Assembly (NCBI GenBank): GCA_023253875.1
Contig: JALRFC010000007.1
Location: forward strand, 1-20,696
Direction: 5' to 3'
Origin: Candidatus Kapaibacterium sp.
Lineage (GTDB): Bacteria > Bacteroidota > Ignavibacteria > Kapaibacteriales > UBA961
Length of the DNA: 20,696 nt
Position numbers and translations under genes: made by a program. Under the pieces are notes generated by a model that was given only the letters and a program-made list of their open reading frames with translations, was not told where the DNA came from and searched no databases. How positions within the stretch are numbered: the stretch's first letter is position 1; each line of letters begins with the position of its first letter. Shown in pieces: positions 14,341 to 20,696 of the stretch.

Positions 14341-15069
14341 ATGCAGCATCAAGAACAATGCTTTGATGAAATCATAGCATTCCGTCGGTCAAACAGATCA
14401 TTTGATCAAGCTATTGAAGTACCCGATGAGATCATTCGGCGCGCTCTCGAACATGCTATTCTCTCTCCTAATAGTAGTAATATGCAGCTATGGGAATTTC
14501 AGTGGATTGCCTCTCAAGATATGCTTGATGCATTCATACCTTTATGTCTAGATCAACAAGCGGCAAAAACAGCAAAGCATTTGGTGGTATTTGTTACTAG
14601 ACAAGATCTTTGGAAAAACAGAGCCGAGTGGAATGTCGAAAAGATAGAATCAGCAATTCAAGGTGAAGCAAATACATTTCAAAAAGCTGGAATCAATTAT
14701 TATCGCAAACTCATGCCCATTATGTATATGCGAGATCCATTCGGTTTGATGGGAATATTCCGCAAAACACTCAGCTTTGTCATGGGCTTAAAGGGTCCAT
14801 TCTTTAGAGCAGGTGGAACAGCACAACAACGTATTACTGTCCATAAATCATGCGCCCTTGCCGCACAGACATTCATGCTTTCAATTGCAAGCGCCGGTTT
14901 TCATACATGTCCAATGGAAGGCTTCGATGAAAAGCGCGTGAAAAAGACTCTCGGATTGCCACGCAAAGCTGAAATCAATATGATCATTGCCGTGGGAAAA
15001 GGCACAGAAAAAGGTATTTGGGGACCAAGATTCAGAGTACCGTATGATGAAGTGGTGAGAAAGCTGTAA
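14341..15069 (+). CDS. nitroreductase-family protein
   Basis: A 242-residue flavoprotein of the nitroreductase superfamily, FMN-dependent NAD(P)H oxidoreductases with varied substrates. The N-terminal FMN-phosphate motif is FRRSNRSFD, followed by ALEHAILSPNSSNMQLWEF (the A..APS..N.QPW.F pattern), a middle AAQTFMLSIASAGFHTCPMEGFDEKRVKKTLGLP matching the G....P..GF......LGLP end-motif, and a final IIAVGKGTE. The frame is open up to a TTG at 14314 inside the preceding gene, but the ATG at 14341, four bases after that gene's stop, gives the better N-terminus. The substrate is unknown; close spacing to the Fe-S oxidoreductase suggests a shared redox role. Confidence 0.9.
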   Translation: MQHQEQCFDEIIAFRRSNRSFDQAIEVPDEIIRRALEHAILSPNSSNMQLWEFQWIASQDMLDAFIPLCLDQQAAKTAKHLVVFVTRQDLWKNRAEWNVEKIESAIQGEANTFQKAGINYYRKLMPIMYMRDPFGLMGIFRKTLSFVMGLKGPFFRAGGTAQQRITVHKSCALAAQTFMLSIASAGFHTCPMEGFDEKRVKKTLGLPRKAEINMIIAVGKGTEKGIWGPRFRVPYDEVVRKL

Positions 15070-15088
15070 TACACAAATGCCGGTTGGT

Positions 15089-15119
15089 TTTGTCGGAGCT
15101 TAGCATGAGTATAATTTCC
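15089..15119 (+). promoter_or_regulatory. candidate Bacteroidota-type promoter for the YARHG lipoprotein gene
   Basis: TTTG (15089-15092), 19 bases, then TAATTTCC (15112-15119), close to the -33 TTTG / -7 TAnnTTTG consensus with correct spacing. It would give a leader of about 35-40 bases before the ATG at 15163. This is the best two-part promoter match I noticed in the window. Confidence 0.45.
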
Positions 15120-15162
15120 GGGATGAATTGAATAGATTTTTCATTTCAATAGAGGTTGGGTT

Positions 15163-16104
15163 ATGAACAGATTGTTTTTAGGTTGCATGATATGCACAAT
15201 ATTGACTTCATCATGTACGAAGTTGATAAAAAATGAAGATGCACTCATCGAAAACGAAACACAAAGCAATACGGCAAACGTGCAACTTGACAGATTTGCA
15301 TCAAAGGGTATTTGTATCTCTACCATTTCAGAATTACAGGGATTATGGGTTGGTAGTTTCAATGCGAATTCGGAGTACTTAACAAAGAAAATAGTTGACA
15401 AGGGAAAAACAGCTTGGCATACGGAACAGAAAATTACAATAGTCATTGATTCAATCCAGGGTTCCAAAATAAACGGATATAGCATCATTGCTGGAAATAC
15501 AAAGAAACTTATTGGAAGCCTTCAAGAAGATGCAAATACCTTTGTCTTACAGCTAACTGAAGTAGGAAGAGATTTCGACAAAGGTATATTCACACTTACT
15601 ATCGCAAAGAGTGACTCTCTTTTGCAGGGAAATTGGACTGCTGGCAATACCATAGATATTCCAATGAGAAATTGCAGATTTACGAAAAAGTCATTTTCAT
15701 ATTCTCCTGAAATTTCATTCGTTCAGATTAAGGATATAAAAGAAGACAATACGATCAAATCTACCGTTTCATATCCAAGCGAATATGATGAATGGTATGG
15801 AGCAGTGGAATCTAACTATGACATTGTATACAAAGTAAATCCTTCATCAACCCTCCTTTCAGAAACAGATGTTGAAGGATTGACCAAGTCAGAATTGATG
15901 CTTTTGAGAAATACGATATTTGCTCGACATGGATATGCATTCAAAAAAAGACCCCTTAGGATTTACTATGAAAAGCAACCATGGTATGTGCCGGTCAGCT
16001 CAAATCCTAAAGCAGGACTAACAACCATCGAACAGCAGAATATCGCACTCATTGTACGCTATGAGAACAACTTTGGTCAATATGATGCTGAGTATGGAAG
16101 ATAA
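15163..16104 (+). CDS. YARHG-domain lipoprotein
   Basis: A 313-residue predicted lipoprotein. The N-terminus has a hydrophobic stretch ending in a lipobox-like LTSSC, with the lipid-carrying cysteine at residue 18. The middle (about 55-175) looks beta-rich, with GLWVGSFNA and a later LLQGNWTAGN resembling the strands of a lipocalin-like fold. The C-terminal segment LTKSELMLLRNTIFARHGYAF (240-260) followed by YYEKQPWY is a clear YARHG domain, an extracellular or envelope module of unknown function found in many bacteria. AGAGG at 15151-15155 is seven bases before the ATG. The 3' end overlaps the next gene. Confidence 0.85.
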   Translation: MNRLFLGCMICTILTSSCTKLIKNEDALIENETQSNTANVQLDRFASKGICISTISELQGLWVGSFNANSEYLTKKIVDKGKTAWHTEQKITIVIDSIQGSKINGYSIIAGNTKKLIGSLQEDANTFVLQLTEVGRDFDKGIFTLTIAKSDSLLQGNWTAGNTIDIPMRNCRFTKKSFSYSPEISFVQIKDIKEDNTIKSTVSYPSEYDEWYGAVESNYDIVYKVNPSSTLLSETDVEGLTKSELMLLRNTIFARHGYAFKKRPLRIYYEKQPWYVPVSSNPKAGLTTIEQQNIALIVRYENNFGQYDAEYGR

Positions 16105-16804
16105 ACTCATCAGCATCAAGAACAGTCCAAATACTAAGACTTTCCTTTCAATGCATATTTTGAAGAAAGTAGGTGCATTCTCCCTCATAGCTCTGTTCGT
16201 GTATCTTTCATTGTTAATGCTTCTCATAACATTGCAGTATATCCCATTGGATTTAGATGCCGCCTTTTTGGCAACTAAACAACATGTAATCAAGTATCAA
16301 TATTATCAGATTGCATTTTTTGCACATGTATACAGCAGCATATTCATATTATTACTCGGATCTCTCCAATTCATAGAGAATATTAGAAATACCTATCCAT
16401 TGATTCATCGGTCATTTGGCATTACCTATGTATTCGGGATAATATGTATCTCTGCACCTGCCGGTTTTGTGATGGGACTCCATGGCAATGGTGGATTCAT
16501 TGCTCAAACATCTTTCTGCATACTATCTATACTGTGGTTCTATTACACAGTACGTTCTTTTCTAGCTATTAAAAAAGGGCATATCACTGAGCATAAAAAC
16601 TATATGATATTGAGCTATGCATTAACATTATCAGCTTTGACACTTCGATTACACAAATACATACTTGCACATACAGTTGAAATGCATCGATTAGACATCT
16701 ATAGACTTGTTTCTTGGAGTGGTTGGGTGATAAATCTTGGGATAGCCTATGCAATCATATATCGCAAGAAAATCTCTAAACTCAATGAACATTTCATGAT
16801 CTAA
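16094..16804 (+). CDS. DUF2306-like membrane protein
   Basis: From the ATG at 16094 the protein is 236 residues with about six to seven membrane helices. The segment YYQIAFFAHVYSSIFILLLGSLQFIENIR, then PLIHRSFGITYVFGIICISAPAGFVMG and later EHKNYMILSYALTLSALTLRLHKYI, matches the pattern of DUF2306 predicted membrane proteins (helical, histidines at membrane edges, HR..G motif). Function is unknown. Starts at 16082, 16085 and 16151 are also possible; none has a good Shine-Dalgarno. The preferred start overlaps the lipoprotein's stop by 11 bases, so the two genes are likely coupled. Confidence 0.75.
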   Translation: MEDKLISIKNSPNTKTFLSMHILKKVGAFSLIALFVYLSLLMLLITLQYIPLDLDAAFLATKQHVIKYQYYQIAFFAHVYSSIFILLLGSLQFIENIRNTYPLIHRSFGITYVFGIICISAPAGFVMGLHGNGGFIAQTSFCILSILWFYYTVRSFLAIKKGHITEHKNYMILSYALTLSALTLRLHKYILAHTVEMHRLDIYRLVSWSGWVINLGIAYAIIYRKKISKLNEHFMI

Positions 16805-16856
16805 GTTCATTTTATACCTTGTTGTCATTAGCGAAAGAAAGATTGACTCTATAAGT

Positions 16857-16894
16857 AAAAAAGAGGTCCATGTTCCGTACAACATGGACCTCTT
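16857..16894 (-). terminator. strong rho-independent terminator of the porin-like gene
   Basis: A perfect 14-pair inverted repeat: AAGAGGTCCATGTT (16861-16874), loop CCGTAC, AACATGGACCTCTT (16881-16894). On the minus strand the hairpin is followed by TTTTTT (plus-strand A run at 16857-16862), so it ends minus-strand transcription 33 bases behind the porin-like gene's stop. On the plus strand no T run follows, though the hairpin could still slow readthrough from the DUF2306 gene. Confidence 0.9.
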
Positions 16895-16926
16895 GCTACA
16901 CATCCCCTGAAATGTAGTGGTGATTA

Positions 16927-18339
16927 TCAGAATCCCACAACTGCCTCAACGACGATGCCATTGAATGTTCCGCCATTGAGAATATTATTAGTTGGGAAAT
17001 CTTTATAGTTCTGCATGACATATTCACCTTTGAGGAGAACACTTGGAGTGATGAACCAACCGGCAGCGATTGCAGTGCGATCAATTCCGATTTCATCCAC
17101 TTTGTCTGCAGACAATGTACCTGCAAGATTGAAAGCCTCCGCAGTTACAGTATTATAGCGCACTCCGGCAAATAGATTGTTTTTGCCACCCCAGCTGAAA
17201 CGATAGATACCATCAATAGCCAATTGTGAGAATGTTCGCTCTCTGTCTGCTGCATTTGCAGAGCGACCTGTATTCATATCATAATTGAAGAATACTTCAA
17301 GTCCATATCCTTCGAGTAAAGCATTGAACATCATTGCATTCACTTCATCATTCATACCGGGATTGAAACGTCCGGAAGTAAATTGAGTCGTAGCAACAGG
17401 TTTTGGTGATGCAGGTGTTGTTCCAAAATTCGCTGCTGCACTTTCCATGACGAGATAATAATTGGAACCGGTTCTATCACCGGAAAACAATGTATTCGAA
17501 CCATTTTTACCCTTCATATAGCCTGAAGCAGTTGCGCGGAATCGAAGATCATTCGTAATCTTATCATCATAGCCAACTTTCCACAAGAGCGACATAGAGC
17601 GAGCATCATCACTATATGTTAGAGTTGAATCAGCATTTCGCGAAGTTCCAATTGGATCCACATTACCTTTAATCTCACCATTGGTCATTCCAACCATTGC
17701 AAGAAAACCATTGCTTTGGAAATAGACTTCACCACCGATTTCTGTTGCAAATGCATCGATGATATAATTTTCGATAAATGGATTATACAATGTACTACCA
17801 CCATCTGAACGACGGAAATGTGCATCACCATAATTGATTTCTTGATGACCCACTTTCAATGTAACATACTTGAAGATATCATCAATCAATTCAGATTTCA
17901 TGAATTTCATCTTATCAATTTGGATGAACCCACCTTTTACCCAAGTTTCATTGTGATGTCTTGAAGCCAAATAAGAAGTCAGATTCAATCTGATACCATC
18001 TTCCAATTGCACATCAAACATCAAATTTGCTGCTGCTGTATTAAAACCGGATGTGATTGGATATGGCATGTTTTTGTCATGCTTCACATTTCCATTGATC
18101 ACATAACTCGCAGGTGCAGTGTTTTCATGACTCAATGCTTGAAACTGCTGAGTGAATCCACCACCAATTCGTACTTTCAAGCCATCATATTTGGCTCCTT
18201 CATTTTTCGATGTCTCGAAAACATTGATTCCCGTTTGATCATAAGTACGGAAATATTGCATTGTCGCTTGTTGCGCAAACAATTGTGCGCCACCAAACAT
18301 TGTCAAAGCCAGTAAAGCGGAGTTAAGCATCTTTCTCAT
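16927..18339 (-). CDS. porin-like outer-membrane beta-barrel protein
   Basis: From the ATG at 18337-18339 the protein is 470 residues: a clean signal peptide (MRKMLNSALLALTMFGGAQLFA|QQ) and a long run of alternating strand-like segments rich in G, Y, F and N, ending in VVEAVVGF with a terminal Phe, as expected of an outer-membrane barrel. The stretch VGHQEINYGDAHFRRSDGG and YNPFIENYIIDAFATEIGGE resembles a set of uncharacterised Bacteroidota porin-like proteins; the transported solute is not evident. The frame is open 26 codons further up, but those codons run through the upstream palindrome, so the signal-peptide Met is chosen; AGAGG lies at 18352-18356 (minus), 12 bases upstream, with GAGAAG nearer. 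It is divergent from the yceI pair and ends at a strong terminator. Confidence 0.85.
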   Translation of the reverse strand: MRKMLNSALLALTMFGGAQLFAQQATMQYFRTYDQTGINVFETSKNEGAKYDGLKVRIGGGFTQQFQALSHENTAPASYVINGNVKHDKNMPYPITSGFNTAAANLMFDVQLEDGIRLNLTSYLASRHHNETWVKGGFIQIDKMKFMKSELIDDIFKYVTLKVGHQEINYGDAHFRRSDGGSTLYNPFIENYIIDAFATEIGGEVYFQSNGFLAMVGMTNGEIKGNVDPIGTSRNADSTLTYSDDARSMSLLWKVGYDDKITNDLRFRATASGYMKGKNGSNTLFSGDRTGSNYYLVMESAAANFGTTPASPKPVATTQFTSGRFNPGMNDEVNAMMFNALLEGYGLEVFFNYDMNTGRSANAADRERTFSQLAIDGIYRFSWGGKNNLFAGVRYNTVTAEAFNLAGTLSADKVDEIGIDRTAIAAGWFITPSVLLKGEYVMQNYKDFPTNNILNGGTFNGIVVEAVVGF

Positions 18340-18400
18340 TGTGCTTCTCAACCTCTTATAATGAATAATGCATGCCTCATGTGAAGTGTTTCCTTCAGTG

Positions 18401-18420
18401 CACATGACTTTTATCATGTG
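18401..18420. promoter_or_regulatory. palindrome 1, CRP/FNR-like operator candidate
   Basis: CACATGACTTTTATCATGTG: seven-base arms CACATGA/TCATGTG around CTTTTA, a perfect inverted repeat with a six-base spacer. It starts 62 bases upstream of the porin-like gene's start codon. The ATGA-N6-TCAT geometry matches the half-site spacing of CRP/FNR-family dimers (TGTGA-N6-TCACA, TTGA-N6-TCAA). The regulator is not in the window. Confidence 0.6.
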
Positions 18421-18625
18421 TCAACAATGCAGGAGAATATCAAGTGAATCAACTTCACTTCAATTCGGCAATTAGAATAATTATCTCAAAGTCAATGTGT
18501 GATGATGCCTTCAAATGCATGTATTCATCAGCTTTTCGAGTCATATATACTATTTCCTTTCATGCCAGAACAATGACTCTTACACCATCACCACAAACGA
18601 AACTTCACACTTTCGCAATGCTGAA

Positions 18626-18645
18626 ACAATGACATTTATCATTGT
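18626..18645. promoter_or_regulatory. palindrome 2, CRP/FNR-like operator candidate
   Basis: ACAATGACATTTATCATTGT: seven-base arms ACAATGA/TCATTGT around CATTTA. It shares the core ATGAC(T/A)TTTATCAT with palindrome 1 in the same orientation and ends 71 bases before the yceI ATG. The shared, slightly asymmetric centre suggests one regulator binds both. Confidence 0.6.
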
Positions 18646-18716
18646 GGTGATGTGTTCAAATCACGAACATTGAATGAGAAAAGGAAATCACTCGTTTCAT
18701 TATACAGGATATAGTC

Positions 18717-19304
18717 ATGCGTTATTTCATTGCAATGGTGATGGTATGTTCAGCATTATTCATCAATATTCATGATGCGAATGCACAGGCTCTAAAAATG
18801 GCAGGATCTAGTAAAGTATGGATTGATGGAACTTCTACTCTGCATGATTGGAAAACGGTATGCAAAGGAACTACAGGAACATTTTCCATCCCGGAAACTG
18901 TATTCGGTGGAAAGGTGGGAGATAATATTGATATAAAAACATCATTTACTGTTCCTGTAAAGATGATCTCACATGAAAAAGAAGACTTAGTCGAGAATTT
19001 GCAAGAAGCCATGGAAGCAGAGAAATTTCCTACAGTGAAATACACGACAACACAAGCTTCAATTGTATCTAGCGATGCCACAAAAGCAGTAGTGAAAACA
19101 ATAGGTAAGTTGGTTATTCACGGCATTGAGAAAGTTGTTTCTTTTAATGTGAATCTTACGAAAACCGCAAATGGCATGGAAGTCAAAGGCATTGCGAATG
19201 TGAATATGAAAGATCATGGCATAGATCCTCCAACCATGATGCTCGGCACAATCAAGACAGGTAAAGATGTAAAAATTGGATTTGATTTGGACTTGACAAA
19301 ATGA
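18717..19304 (+). CDS. YceI-family periplasmic protein (first copy)
   Basis: A 195-residue secreted protein of the YceI family, lipocalin-like barrels that bind long isoprenoid or other hydrophobic molecules. A signal peptide (MRYFIAMVMVCSALFINIHDANA|QA) is followed by SSKVWIDGTSTLHDWKTVCKG, the Bacteroidota-type YceI start, and by MEAEKFPTVKYTTT, GKLVIHGIEKVVSFNVNL and VNMKDHGIDPPTMMLGTIK, all family landmarks (the substrate-tunnel strands and the closing F/H-G-I-x-P-P motif). AGGA at 18706-18709 is seven bases before the ATG. It overlaps the second copy by four bases (ATGA). A shared regulator with the divergent porin-like gene is suggested by the palindromes. Confidence 0.9.
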   Translation: MRYFIAMVMVCSALFINIHDANAQALKMAGSSKVWIDGTSTLHDWKTVCKGTTGTFSIPETVFGGKVGDNIDIKTSFTVPVKMISHEKEDLVENLQEAMEAEKFPTVKYTTTQASIVSSDATKAVVKTIGKLVIHGIEKVVSFNVNLTKTANGMEVKGIANVNMKDHGIDPPTMMLGTIKTGKDVKIGFDLDLTK

Positions 19305-19906
19305 AAATGATCTGCAGATATTTCATCGCTGTGATGGTAATCACACAGCCATTGTTTGCAATCACAGGCACCTTTGGTACTTACTCCATCTCTAAAGAAA
19401 GTAAAGTGTGGATTGAAGGGTCATCAACCGTGAATCAATTTACATGTCTGACTTATAATGTTCAAGGCATTGGCATCTTGGACACCGCAAAAACCACATC
19501 GCAGGTTATCGGTGCTCCAATGCAACTTTCATGCAAAGCCGAATTCGCGGTCTCGGTCAAAAGCATGGACTGTGGTAATCGCATGATGAACAATGACATG
19601 TATGAAGCATTGAAGTCTGATGAACACAATTTGATTTCCTATCAATTGAAGCAAGTGCGAATACTCAATACACTACCGGGCGATCAATTGGAAGCCATGA
19701 CACAAGGCATACTTATCGTTGCAGGAAGTCCACAAACCATTCATATGAAAGTGAGATTAAAGCCGCTAGGAGGAGGAAAGTATTCTATTGAGGGTCAGAA
19801 GGATGTCACCATGACTTCATTCGGTGTGAAGCCACCCACCGCAATGATGGGGCTGATCAAGGCTCATGATCGATTGACTTTTCATTTCAATATTGTTGTT
19901 GAGTAG
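19301..19906 (+). CDS. YceI-like protein (diverged second copy)
   Basis: A 201-residue secreted protein whose frame overlaps the first yceI by four bases. It has a signal peptide (MKMICRYFIAVMVITQPLFA|ITG) and the same overall plan: ESKVWIEGSSTVNQFTC, then YEALKSDEHNLISYQLKQV, GILIVAGSPQTIHMKVRLKPL and VTMTSFGVKPPTAMMGLIKAHDRLTFHFNI. Compared with its neighbour, the T-L-H-D-W signature after the first strand is replaced by T-V-N-Q-F, and two extra cysteines appear in the first 90 mature residues. It is most likely an old tandem duplicate with a changed ligand or partner. A hairpin terminator follows. Confidence 0.85.
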   Translation: MKMICRYFIAVMVITQPLFAITGTFGTYSISKESKVWIEGSSTVNQFTCLTYNVQGIGILDTAKTTSQVIGAPMQLSCKAEFAVSVKSMDCGNRMMNNDMYEALKSDEHNLISYQLKQVRILNTLPGDQLEAMTQGILIVAGSPQTIHMKVRLKPLGGGKYSIEGQKDVTMTSFGVKPPTAMMGLIKAHDRLTFHFNIVVE

Positions 19907-19916
19907 GAGTTCGCAT

Positions 19917-19946
19917 ACAGGCATCCATTGGGTGCCTGTGAGTTTA
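19917..19946 (+). terminator. hairpin between the convergent yceI pair and recF
   Basis: ACAGGCATCC (19917-19926), loop ATT, GGGTGCCTGT (19930-19939): a ten-pair stem with one T-G wobble, followed on the plus strand by GAGTTTATAA. It lies between two convergent stop codons and probably ends plus-strand transcription; the T run is weak. It is also positioned to hinder minus-strand readthrough from recF. Confidence 0.65.
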
Positions 19947-20696
19947 TAATGGCATGCCAATCAATTCATATTCTGTATTCATGGGTAATGAAGCAATCAA
20001 TTTTTCCCCTTCTGTTGTCGTAATGAATGTTTGAGCACCTGAATCTAATACTTGTTGCAATACTCTAGCCGTTCTCTTTCCATCAAGTTCACTGAAAATA
20101 TCATCAAAGAGTAGAACAGGAGTTTCATCTCTCACATCTCTCAGATAGGTGAATTCAGCCCATTTGATGCTAATCAATAATGATTTGTGTTGTCCTTGAG
20201 AAGCAGTTTCCCTTGCCCTTCCACCATTGATGGTAATGTCCAGATCATCCTTCTGAGGACCAAATAGTGTGGTACCTCTTCTCATTTCTTCTTCTTTCAA
20301 TGTTCGATATGCGAACATATAGGATTCATAAAAATCCTCTTTTCCTATCAAGGATTTACCATTTGCGGTATCCGGGAGATATGTTATCCCGACTTGCTCA
20401 TCTGTTTCTGTGATTTTCGTATATGCATCAAGAAAGTGGGGTGTGAATTCATTGATGAATTGTGCACGTAGAGAAGCCAAAGTCGAACCGAAATCCATCA
20501 TTTGATTAGTCATGATATCAAGCAATGTTTCATCCGGTTTTTGACCATTCAATTTTGCTTTCTGAAGAAGTGCATTTCTTTGCTTGATGATTTTCTTTAG
20601 ATTGATTGCTGCTTCAACATAGACATATTTGGCTTGCGATAATAGTGCATCCATGAATCTTCGGCGATCATCTGGCGAACCAAATGTTATCTCTTT
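19944..20696 (-). CDS. recF: DNA replication and repair protein RecF (C-terminal part)
   Basis: RecF is an SMC-like ATPase that binds gapped DNA with RecO and RecR and helps load RecA. The gene runs off the right edge: 250 residues are visible of a protein usually near 360-370, so the Walker A loop is missing. Visible are DDRRRFMDALLSQ, the ABC signature region ETASQGQHKSLLISIKWAEF, the Walker B/D-loop PVLLFDDIFSELD and the closing TFITTTEGE. The frame stays open from the ATG at 20654 to the window end, where KEITFGSPDDRRRF precedes it, so that ATG is internal. Confidence 0.96.
   Translation of the reverse strand, partial: KEITFGSPDDRRRFMDALLSQAKYVYVEAAINLKKIIKQRNALLQKAKLNGQKPDETLLDIMTNQMMDFGSTLASLRAQFINEFTPHFLDAYTKITETDEQVGITYLPDTANGKSLIGKEDFYESYMFAYRTLKEEEMRRGTTLFGPQKDDLDITINGGRARETASQGQHKSLLISIKWAEFTYLRDVRDETPVLLFDDIFSELDGKRTARVLQQVLDSGAQTFITTTEGEKLIASLPMNTEYELIGMPL

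Larger units (their letters stand above)
18340..18716. promoter_or_regulatory. divergent control region between porin-like gene and yceI pair
   Basis: A 377-base gap with no convincing gene. It holds two related 20-base palindromes (18401-18420 and 18626-18645, listed separately), an extra CATGTG half-site at 18378-18383, and a short GTGAT-N8-ATCAC repeat at 18647-18664. A 62-codon plus-strand ORF from a GTG at 18444 is probably chance. No clear TAnnTTTG box was found in either direction, so start sites are not assigned. Confidence 0.7.

Noticed and set aside
18444..18632. 62-codon plus-strand ORF in the divergent control region
   Set aside because: It starts at GTG with no ribosome binding site, has low-complexity composition and overlaps the second palindrome; probably chance.
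18770..19081. 103-codon minus-strand ORF inside the first yceI gene
   Set aside because: Fully antisense to a well-supported YceI gene.

Overview
The window looks like chromosomal core sequence from a moderately AT-rich Gram-negative bacterium of the Bacteroidota/Chlorobiota (FCB) group, possibly a Kapabacteria- or Ignavibacteria-like lineage. The evidence is a PorX-type response regulator with a PglZ domain (a type IX secretion regulator known from this group), a helix-hairpin-helix/outer-membrane-barrel protein, a DUF5683 protein, many secreted proteins with 'A|Q' signal-peptide cleavage sites, and promoter-like boxes of the form TAnnTTTG. The phylum-level call is an inference from gene content; I cannot name a species. 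No tRNA, rRNA, CRISPR array, insertion sequence or phage gene was seen.

Layout. 1-802: 3' part of dxr (isoprenoid synthesis). 803-1020: gap with a possible small minus-strand ORF. 1021-4609: porX, a hairpin terminator, tsaE, then a tatD nuclease gene that has no stop codon of its own and runs in frame into a secreted beta-barrel protein, closed by a terminator. 4614-7907: a MATE exporter and an HhH/outer-membrane barrel protein. 7897-9153 (minus): a Methyltransf_32-like methyltransferase. 9208-9990: an unknown membrane protein. 10042-12102: purS-purQ, tatA, tatB-like and a DUF5683 protein, tightly packed. 12216-15069: a membrane-bound Fe-S oxidoreductase (EtfD/HdrD-like) and a nitroreductase. 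15163-16804: a YARHG lipoprotein overlapping a DUF2306 membrane protein. 16857-19906: a minus-strand porin-like gene divergent from a tandem pair of YceI genes, with two matching palindromes in the control region between them. 19944-20696 (minus): C-terminal part of recF, running off the window.

Most of the window is housekeeping and cell-envelope genes. Two places stand out. In the tatD/outer-membrane-protein locus a perfect Shine-Dalgarno and ATG lie inside the tatD coding sequence, so the last residues of the TatD fold also encode the start of the next protein's signal peptide. In the porin/YceI locus two 20-bp ATGA-N6-TCAT palindromes sit at similar distances (about 62 and 72 bp) upstream of the two divergent start codons, suggesting joint control by one dimeric, CRP/FNR-like regulator.
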